Shown: one piece after another, positions 56,295 through 64,000 of the stretch | Layout of the letters: every line of letters starts with the position of its first letter | Numbering within the stretch: the first letter of the stretch is position 1 | Source: an uncultured Acetatifactor sp. | Lineage (GTDB): Bacteria > Bacillota > Clostridia > Lachnospirales > Lachnospiraceae | Reading direction: 5' to 3' | Assembly: GCA_947625675.1 (NCBI GenBank) | Contig: CANQPH010000007.1 | Coordinates: 1 to 64,000, forward strand | Length of the DNA stretch: 64,000 nt | Made by a program: the position numbers and the translations under genes | Notes under the pieces: model-generated | The model's database searches: none | What the model saw: only the letters and a program-made list of their open reading frames with translations | What the model was told of the DNA's origin: nothing

Positions 56295-58036
56295 GACCCA
56301 TAGATCTGCATGTACATTCCACCTGTTCCGACGGCACTCTGACTCCGTCGGAGCTGGTGGATCTGGCAAGGGAAAAAGGATTGGCCGCCTTCGCCCTGAC
56401 GGACCACGACACCGTGGACGGGCTGGAGGAGGCTGTTTCTTATGCGCGGAAGCTGCGGGCGGAGACTCCCAACCCAGATGCCCCTTCGGCTTTTGCCTGC
56501 ATTTTCTGCGATTCCGACGCCCCGCAGACTGTTTCAACCGCCCCAAGCCTTCCGCCCGTCCCTGAAGTAATTCCGGGCATCGAGCTGTCCACGGAATACC
56601 GGGGCCGGGATGTGCATATCGTGGGCCTCTATATCGATTATCAAAACGAGGGCTTCCACCGGAAGCTTGGGGAATTCCTGGATTCCCGCATCCGGCGCAA
56701 TCACAAAATGTGCGCCCTCCTGCAGGAAGCGGGCATGGACATCACTTATGAAAAGCTGCAGGAAGCCTTTCCCGACTCCGTCATCACCCGGGCTCACTAT
56801 GCCAGGTACATGATGGAACAGGGATACACCCAAAGTCTCAAGGAGGCCTTCGACCGCTATATCGGGGATCACTGCCCTTGCTACGTTCCCCGGGAGAAGA
56901 TCACTCCCGCCCAGGCCATCGCCCTGATCCTGGAAGCCGACGGCATCCCCGTCCTGGCTCATCCTCTGCTTTACCATCTAAACGACGAGAACCTGGAAGA
57001 ACTGGTGTGGGAGGGCAAGGAGGCCGGGCTGATGGGAATTGAAGCTCTCTATCCCACCCATTCCCCGGCGGAGGAACGGCAGATCCGCAGGCTGGCGGGA
57101 AAATATCACCTTCTGCTCTCCGGTGGCTCCGATTTTCACGGTTCCAACAAGCCCCAGCTGGAATTGGGTACCGGCTACGGCAAGCTCTTCGTGCCGGAGG
57201 ATCTGCTCAACGAGTTTCAAAAAAGCCGCAAGAATCTGTTGTTCACAGATCTGGACGGCACCCTGCTCAACAACGCCAGCGGACTTTATCCTCCCATGAA
57301 GGAGGCCCTGGACCGCATGACCGCCCGAGGACACCGCCTGATCCTGACCTCCGGCAGGCCCCTGCCCAGCATCCTGGAGGTGCGAAAGGCCCTGGGCATC
57401 GAATATCCCGGCATGCTGGTCATCGCCAACAACGGGGCCCTGGTTTATGACTGCGATCACTCCTCCAACATTCTGGAATACCGCCTGTCCCCGGAGGACA
57501 TCCGCTACATCATCGGAGAAGCGGAAAAGCGCCGCCTTCACATCCACGCCTATACGGACACGGAGATCGTCTGTCACGGCATGAATGCGGAACTGCAATT
57601 TTACACCAGGCGGATCCATCTGCCCTTAAAGTGCGTGGAAAGCATCCCGGATCATCTGCCGAAAGGCTCCTTCAAGCTGCAGTGCATCCATCTCACGGAC
57701 AGAAAGCGGCTGGAGGCTTTCCGGGACCGCATCGTCTCCCAGCTGGGTGACCGAATCCAGACGGTTTTCTCCAACGACCAATACCTGGAAATCCTGCCCG
57801 CCCAGGCCGGAAAGGGAAAAGCCGTCCGTTTCGTGCAGGAGTACCTCTGCATCCCCCACAGCCATACCTTCGCCGCCGGAGATGCGGAAAACGACATTTC
57901 CATGCTGGAAGAGGCCCAGGTGGGCATCGCCATGGCCAATGCGGATCCTGCGGTGAAGGAACATGCGGACCTGGTCACGATCCGGGACAACGAACACAAC
58001 GGACTGGCGGAAGTGCTGGACCGGTATTTCACTTAA
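56291..58036 (+). CDS. PHP-domain phosphoesterase fused to Cof-type HAD hydrolase
   Basis: N-term DLHVHSTCSDGTLTPSELVDLAREKGLAAFALTDHDTVDG; C-term LLFTDLDGTLLNNASGLYPPMKEAL ... AAGDAENDISMLEEAQVGIAMANA; 4-nt overlap with the ABC-F gene. Confidence 0.92.
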   Translation: MRPIDLHVHSTCSDGTLTPSELVDLAREKGLAAFALTDHDTVDGLEEAVSYARKLRAETPNPDAPSAFACIFCDSDAPQTVSTAPSLPPVPEVIPGIELSTEYRGRDVHIVGLYIDYQNEGFHRKLGEFLDSRIRRNHKMCALLQEAGMDITYEKLQEAFPDSVITRAHYARYMMEQGYTQSLKEAFDRYIGDHCPCYVPREKITPAQAIALILEADGIPVLAHPLLYHLNDENLEELVWEGKEAGLMGIEALYPTHSPAEERQIRRLAGKYHLLLSGGSDFHGSNKPQLELGTGYGKLFVPEDLLNEFQKSRKNLLFTDLDGTLLNNASGLYPPMKEALDRMTARGHRLILTSGRPLPSILEVRKALGIEYPGMLVIANNGALVYDCDHSSNILEYRLSPEDIRYIIGEAEKRRLHIHAYTDTEIVCHGMNAELQFYTRRIHLPLKCVESIPDHLPKGSFKLQCIHLTDRKRLEAFRDRIVSQLGDRIQTVFSNDQYLEILPAQAGKGKAVRFVQEYLCIPHSHTFAAGDAENDISMLEEAQVGIAMANADPAVKEHADLVTIRDNEHNGLAEVLDRYFT

Positions 58037-58044
58037 AAGTAAAA

Positions 58045-58087
58045 ACCTCCGGCGGCTTTTCACAAGCGACCGGAGGTCATTTTTTAC
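58045..58087 (+). terminator. Intrinsic terminator of the ABC-F/PHP-HAD operon
   Basis: ACCTCCGG...CCGGAGGT followed by CATTTTTT. Confidence 0.85.
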
Positions 58088-58156
58088 ATAAAAATGAGGT
58101 GCAGGGCGCAGGGCCCCGCCGCTTTTTTCGTCAAGCTATCCTTCTATTCCGTCAGG

Positions 58157-58420
58157 CTATCCTTCCACGATCAGGTATCTCCCATCGCCCACGTCGAAGA
58201 CTTCGTCAGCATCCAGGATCTCATCGCCCACGGCGCCGTCCACGTCGAGGCCGGCATCTTCAAAATATTCAATCACTTCCTCCACGGAATCCACCACAAC
58301 CGCCATGCAATCCTCCAGAAAGCTCTCCGCGCTCTCCAGGTTATCTGCAACTCTCTCAGGGAAAAGTTGAAGCTGATTCTTCAGAAAGCACTCTAATACC
58401 GCATCATCATACTCGTGCAT
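58157..58420 (-). CDS. Small acidic hypothetical protein, 87 aa
   Basis: MHEYDDAVLECFLKNQLQLFPERVADNLESAESFLEDCMAVVVDSVEEVIEYF; SD AAAAGGAGG upstream. Confidence 0.65.
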   Translation of the reverse strand: MHEYDDAVLECFLKNQLQLFPERVADNLESAESFLEDCMAVVVDSVEEVIEYFEDAGLDVDGAVGDEILDADEVFDVGDGRYLIVEG

Positions 58421-58544
58421 ACCTTACCCTCCTTTTCCAAACGACTGCTGGAACAAACTGCCAACAGACACCTATGTTCTTGTATCCATAGTAGTATGAA
58501 TACAGTCTCCCGTCAAGAGTCTCTTTGAAAAAAATTATCCTTCT

Positions 58545-59537
58545 TCAAACAGACAGACGCATGAGACGGCTGGCATCCTGCCTGGCCTCCTCCAGTTTGT
58601 TTTCCCCGATGACGTTGCCCAACAGAATCCCTCCGGCACTGGCCAGGCCGAAGCACAGGATCGTGCCGAAATTGCGCACCACCACGATGAAGGAATTGGC
58701 CGCCACCGCATCGCTGCTCAAATGGCCCAGGATCACGGAATACATGGAAAAAGCCGCTCCCCAGATCATGTCGTTGGCCATGGCCGGAAGGGAGAGGCGG
58801 ACGAAATCCCGGAACAGAAGCTTGTTGCGGACAAAAAGGTATCGGAAATTCAGCTTGATCCCCTTCCCCAGGGCAGACACCCCCAGGCAGGCAAGAAGCT
58901 CCACCACCCTGGACAGGGAGGTGGCGATGGCCACCCCGGCGGCCCCCAGCCTTGGAGCCCCGAACAAGCCGAAGATAAATACCGCATTCAGCAGGATATT
59001 CAGAGAAAAGGCCAGCACGTTCATGGCTGTGCTGATCATCACCTGTCCCACGCTCCGCAGGACCGCCAGATAGACCTCTATGACGCCCCAGCACAGGTAA
59101 GCCACGCTCAAGCACCGCAGATAAGAGGCTCCCAGGACAATGAGTTCCTCATCTTCCGTGAAAATCCGCATCAGTCCCCGGGGAAAAGCCAGGGCCAGGC
59201 CCGCAAAACCGGCGGAGATCAGGATGGAAAACCGAAGGGCGATCCCTTCCACCACCTGAATGGCCTTCCTGTCCCCTTTGCCGTAATATTGGGCGCAGAG
59301 CATGGTGGCACCGGTTCCCAGACCGTAATAGACCATGAACAATATATTGGAGTACTGAGAAGCCAGGGAAACCGCCGAAATGGAGGATTGTCCCACAAAA
59401 TTCAGCATCACCACGTCCGCCGAGCTCACGGCGGCGCTCAAAAGATTCTACACCACGATGGGCAGCATCAGCTTCGTGATCTGCCGGTAGAATCTTTTTC
59501 TTTCCCCGGCATAAGCGTTATCTTTTTCCCAGATCAA
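58545..59537 (-). pseudogene. MATE family efflux transporter with an in-frame amber stop and truncated C-terminus
   Basis: Frame from TTG 59537 (SD GGAGGAG) reads MIWEKDNAYAGERKRFYRQITKLMLPIVV-TAG-NLLSAAVSSADVVMLNFVGQSSISAVSLASQ; TAG at 59448-59450; ends early at LEEARQDASRLMRLSV*. Confidence 0.85.
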
Positions 59538-59553
59538 TGCTCTCTCCTCCGGC

Positions 59554-61095
59554 TCACAGATATTCCAGCGCTTCCAGGGGATGGGCGATGACGGCGTCCG
59601 CACCGCCTTCTTCCAGTTCCTTCCGCTCCCGGAACCCCCACAGGACTCCCAGAGTATAAGCGCCCAGAGCCTTGCCCGTCCTCATGTCCGTGGCCGTGTC
59701 CCCCAGATACAGGGCCTCCCGGGGCTGCAAGCCCAGCCTGCGGAGCACCCGAAGCCCTCCTTCCGGACTGGGCTTGATGGCAATACCCGGTTCCTGGCCC
59801 TGGATCACGTCAAAGCAACCCCGGCCAAATAGCGTCTCTATCACCCGGACGGTTTCCTGATGGGGCTTGTTGGACAACACCGCAATGCGGATTCCCCATT
59901 GTTTCAATTCTTTCAAAAGCTCCGGTATCCCTTCGTAGGGCTTCACCTCGTACATGCAGTTCTCCCGGAAGATCTCCCGGTACCTGGCGTAAGCCTCCTG
60001 AAAATGAACCAGATCCTCGTCCCCTCCTGCCGCAAGGCAGCGCTTCACCAGGTTGGCGGCGCCGTCCCCCACGAAGTATTTGTACTGCCCGATGGAATAG
60101 GGGCCGTATCCGTAGGGCTCCATGGCCAGATCCCCACAATATTTGATGCTGGCGATGGAATCGGAAAGAGTTCCGTCCAAATCGAAGATCACCGCTTTTT
60201 TGGTTGTTCCAGCAGGAAGCGGTTCGCTTGCTTCCTGATAAGGCTTGTCCGGTTCCGAACTGGAAACGTCCGCTTCCCGGCAAGGCTTGTCCGGTTCCGG
60301 ACTGAGGGCGTCCGCCTCCCGACACAACCGCTTCGCCTCCTGGTACAGCCTCCCTACTGGAAGCCCCACCACGTTGCCGTAATCTCCCTGAATGCCACGG
60401 ATATAACGGGCGCACTGGCCCTGGATCCCGTAAGCCCCGGCCTTATCGAAAGGCTCTCCGGTCTCCAGATAACTTTCGATCTCTTCATCAGTCATGGGAT
60501 AAAAACACACTTCCGTCTCCTCATGAAAAGTACAGCTGACCGGCTCACCCATCCCGTTTCCCAGGATCAGGGTCACCCCCGTATAAACATGATGAGAACG
60601 GCCCTGGAGCAGGCGCAGCATGGCAAAAGCATCCTCCCGGGATCGGGGTTTGCCAAGGATGCGCCCGTCGCAGGAGACAACGGTGTCCGCCCCGATAACC
60701 AAAGTATTCCGCACCCTCTCCCGAAGCACCGTTTCCCTCTTCCGAGAATCCATCTCCTTCTCCCGGGGAACCGTTTCCCGCCCCCAAGAATCCATCTCCT
60801 TCTCACGGAAAACCGTTTCCCGCTCCTGAGAATCTGCGTCCCGCCCATGGGCTTTCGGCTCCGATACCTGATTCCCGCCGTCTGCGTTTCCTTCTCTCGT
60901 CATCCCGACACTTACCCTGCGTCCATACACCTCCCAGGCTTTCTGGGAGGACAACTCTTCCACCACCTCTGCGGCTTCCGTGGCCGTGATATGCTCTTCC
61001 ACCTGGCTGACGCAGATCTCGAATTCCCATCCGATCTGCCTTAACAGCTCCTTCCTCCTGGGGGAGGCGGAAGCCAAAATAACATTACACTCCAT
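59554..61095 (-). CDS. Maf-like nucleotide pyrophosphatase fused to HAD hydrolase (phosphoglycolate phosphatase-like)
   Basis: N-term LASASPRRKELLRQIGWEFEI ... VIGADTVVSCDGRILGKP; C-term KAVIFDLDGTLSDSIASIKYC ... YLGDTATDMRTGKALGAYTLGVLWG. Confidence 0.92.
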   Translation of the reverse strand: MECNVILASASPRRKELLRQIGWEFEICVSQVEEHITATEAAEVVEELSSQKAWEVYGRRVSVGMTREGNADGGNQVSEPKAHGRDADSQERETVFREKEMDSWGRETVPREKEMDSRKRETVLRERVRNTLVIGADTVVSCDGRILGKPRSREDAFAMLRLLQGRSHHVYTGVTLILGNGMGEPVSCTFHEETEVCFYPMTDEEIESYLETGEPFDKAGAYGIQGQCARYIRGIQGDYGNVVGLPVGRLYQEAKRLCREADALSPEPDKPCREADVSSSEPDKPYQEASEPLPAGTTKKAVIFDLDGTLSDSIASIKYCGDLAMEPYGYGPYSIGQYKYFVGDGAANLVKRCLAAGGDEDLVHFQEAYARYREIFRENCMYEVKPYEGIPELLKELKQWGIRIAVLSNKPHQETVRVIETLFGRGCFDVIQGQEPGIAIKPSPEGGLRVLRRLGLQPREALYLGDTATDMRTGKALGAYTLGVLWGFRERKELEEGGADAVIAHPLEALEYL

Positions 61096-63226
61096 CTGTC
61101 TCTCCTTGATGCACTTCCGGGATAAAGGTTCTGCGGCTGGTCACCGGCTCCTCCTGCCCCGCTTTGGCTTTTTGTATGGCCTCCTGACAAAAGGCCTCCT
61201 GAGAATTAAAGCTCTCTTTCCCCCTCTTATCCACCTTTTCATAGGTGCCGTCAGGCTGCAGGATCTGGGCCTTGACAGTGTCCCTCAGCTGATTGTTCAG
61301 GATATGGAGCAGTTCTTCCTTCAGTTCCTCCTTTTCCACCGGGAAGAGGATCTCCACCCGGCGCTCCAGGTTGCGTGGCATCCAGTCCGCACTGCCGCAG
61401 TAGATCTCATAATGTTCGTCATTTTCAAAATAAAAAATGCGGGCGTGCTCCAGGAAATTGCCTACGATGGAACGGACGGTGATGTTCTCGCTGACCCCGG
61501 GGATTCCGGTGCGCAGGCAGCAGATTCCCCGGACAATGAGGTCGATCTTCACCCCCGCCGCACTGGCCTCGTACAGGGCCGCGATGACGTCCGGATCGCA
61601 CAGGGCGTTCATCTTGGCGATGATCCTGGCAGGCCGTCCCTCCAGCGCATATTTTTTCTCCCGGTCAATGAGGCTTAAAAAACGATTCTTCAGCCACAGG
61701 GGAGCCAGGGACAGCTTGTTCCACATCAGGGGCTCGGAATAGCCGGACAGCATGTTGAATACCGCCGTGGCGTCCTCTCCGATGGTTTCCGAACAGGTCA
61801 TGAGACCCACGTCCGTATACAGCTTGGCGGTGGCGTCGTTGTAATTGCCGGTGCCCAGGTGCACGTACCTGCGGATCCCGTCCTCCTCCCGGCGCACCAC
61901 CAGGGTGATCTTGCTGTGGGTCTTCAGGCCCACCAGGCCGTAAATCACGTGGCAGCCCGCCTTTTCCAGCATCCGGGCCCACACGATGTTGTTCTCCTCG
62001 TCGAACCGGGCCTTCAGCTCCACCAGCACGGAAACCTGCTTGCCGTTCTCCGCCGCCTGGGCCAGGGCCTTGATGATGGGAGAATTGCCGCTGACCCGGT
62101 AGAGGGTCTGCTTGATGGCCAGCACCTCCGGATCCTGGGAAGCCTGACGGATAAACTCCACCACCGGGGTAAAAGTCTGGTAAGGATGATGCAGAAGGAT
62201 GTCCCCCTTCTGGATCTCTTCAAAAATATTGCAGCCCGCCGGGAGCTCCGGCACCGGCTGAGGCTCATATTTGGGAGCTTTCAGGTGATCGAAGCCCTCC
62301 AGGCCGTACATTTTCATCAAAAAGGTCAGATCCAGAGGCCCATCTATGGAGTAGATGTTCTCCTCCTGGATCTCCAGTTCCTTTCTGAGGAACTTGAGCA
62401 GCCGTTTGTCCATGCCGTCCTCCACCTCCAGGCGGATGGCGGCGCCCCTCTGACGCTTCTTCAGCTGCTTCTCGATCTCCTTCAGCAGATCCTCCGCTTC
62501 ATCCTCATCGATGGTCAAATCCGCATTCCGCATGATTCGGAAAGGATGGGCGCAGATGATCTCATAATTCAAAAATAACTTCTGGATGTTGCGCTCGATG
62601 ATCTCCTCCAGCAGGATCACCTTCAGCACATCCCCTTCTCCGGGAAGCTCCACGATCCTGGACAGCACGCTGGGCACCTGCACCGTAGCGAAGTCCAGCA
62701 CCTTGCCGTCCTTTTTCTGCATCAGGGCCCCGATGTTCAGGGACTTATTGCGGATCAAAGGGAAGGGCCTGGAAGAATCCACCGCCATGGGAGTCAGCAC
62801 CGGATACACGTTGTCCTCGAAATATCGGTCGATGAAGGCCGCATCCGCCCTGGACAACTCCTCGTGCTTCCGGATCACGTGAAGGCCGTTCTGCTCCAGC
62901 ATGGGGAGCAGGGCCCTGTTGTAGGTGGAATACTGCAGATCCACCAGTTTGTGGATCTCCCCCGCCAGGAGGTTCAGCTGCTCCGCCGGGGTCAGACCGG
63001 CGATGTCCTTCTTGTCATAGCCCGCATGATTCATGTCCATCAGGGAAGCGATGCGGATCATGAAAAATTCATCCAAGTTGGATGCGGTGATGCTCAAAAA
63101 TTTCAGCCGTTCAAACAGCGGAATGCTCTTGTCCCTGGCCTCGCACAACACTCTGTGGTCGAACAGGAGCCAGCTGTACTCTCTGTTGGTGTAATATTCC
63201 GGATTCCGAAAATCTTTCTCTGCCAT
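61085..63226 (-). CDS. ppk1: Polyphosphate kinase 1
   Basis: NREYSWLLFDHRVLCEARDKSIPLFERLKFLSITASNLDEFFMIR; KARFDEENNIVWARMLEKAGCHVIYGLVGLKTHSKI. Confidence 0.96.
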   Translation of the reverse strand: MAEKDFRNPEYYTNREYSWLLFDHRVLCEARDKSIPLFERLKFLSITASNLDEFFMIRIASLMDMNHAGYDKKDIAGLTPAEQLNLLAGEIHKLVDLQYSTYNRALLPMLEQNGLHVIRKHEELSRADAAFIDRYFEDNVYPVLTPMAVDSSRPFPLIRNKSLNIGALMQKKDGKVLDFATVQVPSVLSRIVELPGEGDVLKVILLEEIIERNIQKLFLNYEIICAHPFRIMRNADLTIDEDEAEDLLKEIEKQLKKRQRGAAIRLEVEDGMDKRLLKFLRKELEIQEENIYSIDGPLDLTFLMKMYGLEGFDHLKAPKYEPQPVPELPAGCNIFEEIQKGDILLHHPYQTFTPVVEFIRQASQDPEVLAIKQTLYRVSGNSPIIKALAQAAENGKQVSVLVELKARFDEENNIVWARMLEKAGCHVIYGLVGLKTHSKITLVVRREEDGIRRYVHLGTGNYNDATAKLYTDVGLMTCSETIGEDATAVFNMLSGYSEPLMWNKLSLAPLWLKNRFLSLIDREKKYALEGRPARIIAKMNALCDPDVIAALYEASAAGVKIDLIVRGICCLRTGIPGVSENITVRSIVGNFLEHARIFYFENDEHYEIYCGSADWMPRNLERRVEILFPVEKEELKEELLHILNNQLRDTVKAQILQPDGTYEKVDKRGKESFNSQEAFCQEAIQKAKAGQEEPVTSRRTFIPEVHQGETDGV

Positions 63227-63245
63227 GATAACCTGACCTCCCCCT

Positions 63246-64000
63246 CTAAAATTGCTTTCTCTGCTTTAAAATGGGCTGGACGCTGAACACTTCCTGGAAA
63301 AATCCTTCCCGTTCCTCGAAGAATCCCCTCTCCAGGGTGATGTCCGCCTGGGTGTCCACCGTCAGCACCAGCGTATTGTCCTTCAGCTGGGCCTTGATCC
63401 CCTTCAGCTTCTGCTTGTGGCTGCAGTCCAGACTGTTGGCCAGTCGCAGGATGGCCGTCAGCTTGGCGATCACCAGATAAGCTTCATGGCGCAGCCCCGA
63501 TCCCCTGGCCCGCAGCTCTTCATAATATTGAAAAGGACTGTGGTTGAAGCGCACTACATTGGCCACGATCTCCCTTTCCTCATCGGAAAGGCCGATGATT
63601 TCCGTGGACATGATGATATTGTAAGAATCCTCGCCCAGGTTCACCATGCTGATATATTTGCCGCAGTCATGGAGCAGGGCCGCCAGCCGCAGATACAGCC
63701 GTTCCCTCTTGCCCATGCCATGGATCTTTTTCATGCCGTCAAAAATAGTGAGGGTGATATTGTCCAGGGTCTCCGCCCGTTTTCTGCTGCCCAGGTAACG
63801 CTTGCCGATATTGGTGGCGCAGGCTAAGATATCCTTTTCAAAATCATGTTCGTCCGTCAGCAGCCTGTTTTTTTCCGCATATTCATAGGCGATGCCGTCG
63901 CACAGGGTCACCCCGGGAGCCCAGATCTCTTCCGCCCCCATGAGCAGGGAAATCCGCTTCAGGATCACGGCGCTGATCAGGACCAGGGGAACCCTTTCCT
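63246..64000 (-). CDS. Ppx/GppA-type exopolyphosphatase, C-terminal HD-like region (partial; continues past the window end)
   Basis: AALLHDCGKYISMVNLGEDSYNIIMSTEIIGLSDEEREIVANVVRFNH; frame stays open to position 64000. Confidence 0.85.
   Translation of the reverse strand, partial: ERVPLVLISAVILKRISLLMGAEEIWAPGVTLCDGIAYEYAEKNRLLTDEHDFEKDILACATNIGKRYLGSRKRAETLDNITLTIFDGMKKIHGMGKRERLYLRLAALLHDCGKYISMVNLGEDSYNIIMSTEIIGLSDEEREIVANVVRFNHSPFQYYEELRARGSGLRHEAYLVIAKLTAILRLANSLDCSHKQKLKGIKAQLKDNTLVLTVDTQADITLERGFFEEREGFFQEVFSVQPILKQRKQF

Noticed and set aside
58448-58450. Possible pyrrolysine or programmed readthrough at the MATE amber codon (codon itself at 59448-59450)
   Set aside because: The same gene also lacks its C-terminal helices, so simple pseudogenisation is more likely.
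1-64000. CRISPR arrays, tRNA/rRNA genes, prophage or IS transposases
   Set aside because: None recognised on reading both strands; tandem arrays seen are in-frame protein repeats without regular spacers.

Overview
The window is a typical Lachnospiraceae/Clostridia-like chromosomal segment, judged from codon usage and protein families. No tRNA, rRNA or CRISPR array was recognised. Core genes include a GT2 glycosyltransferase, HD protein, class I GATase, LysR, O-acetylhomoserine sulfhydrylase, Lhr helicase, MscL, ApbE, two Uma2 proteins, PepF, MalY-type aminotransferase, Na/Pi symporter, ATP-PEPCK, a hybrid sensor kinase, PPDK, an ABC-F ATPase and a polyphosphate operon. Two regions are accessory. 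Region 16.3-18.6 kb holds an Erm-type rRNA methylase, an AraC remnant and a DUF3791/DUF3990 putative toxin module. Region 29.9-49.1 kb is a plant-glycan (rhamnogalacturonan-like) utilisation locus. Best leads: (1) an unannotated leader peptide MGVCIRIRK with a +X+ (RIR) motif, followed directly by an intrinsic terminator upstream of erm, which fits macrolide-sensing attenuation; (2) a hairpin plus Shine-Dalgarno 5'UTR motif (GCCGYC-loop-GGCGGC-RGAATGCGAGGA-ATG) upstream of four unrelated genes; (3) a bipartite palindromic repeat family, with two full copies and one partial copy; (4) in-frame degenerate minisatellites in several unrelated proteins; (5) gene relics: a kinase tail that supplies the stop codon of an oxidoreductase, a MATE gene with an amber codon and truncated 3' end, and a glycerate kinase tail. 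All family calls come from reading the translated sequences; no database search was run.
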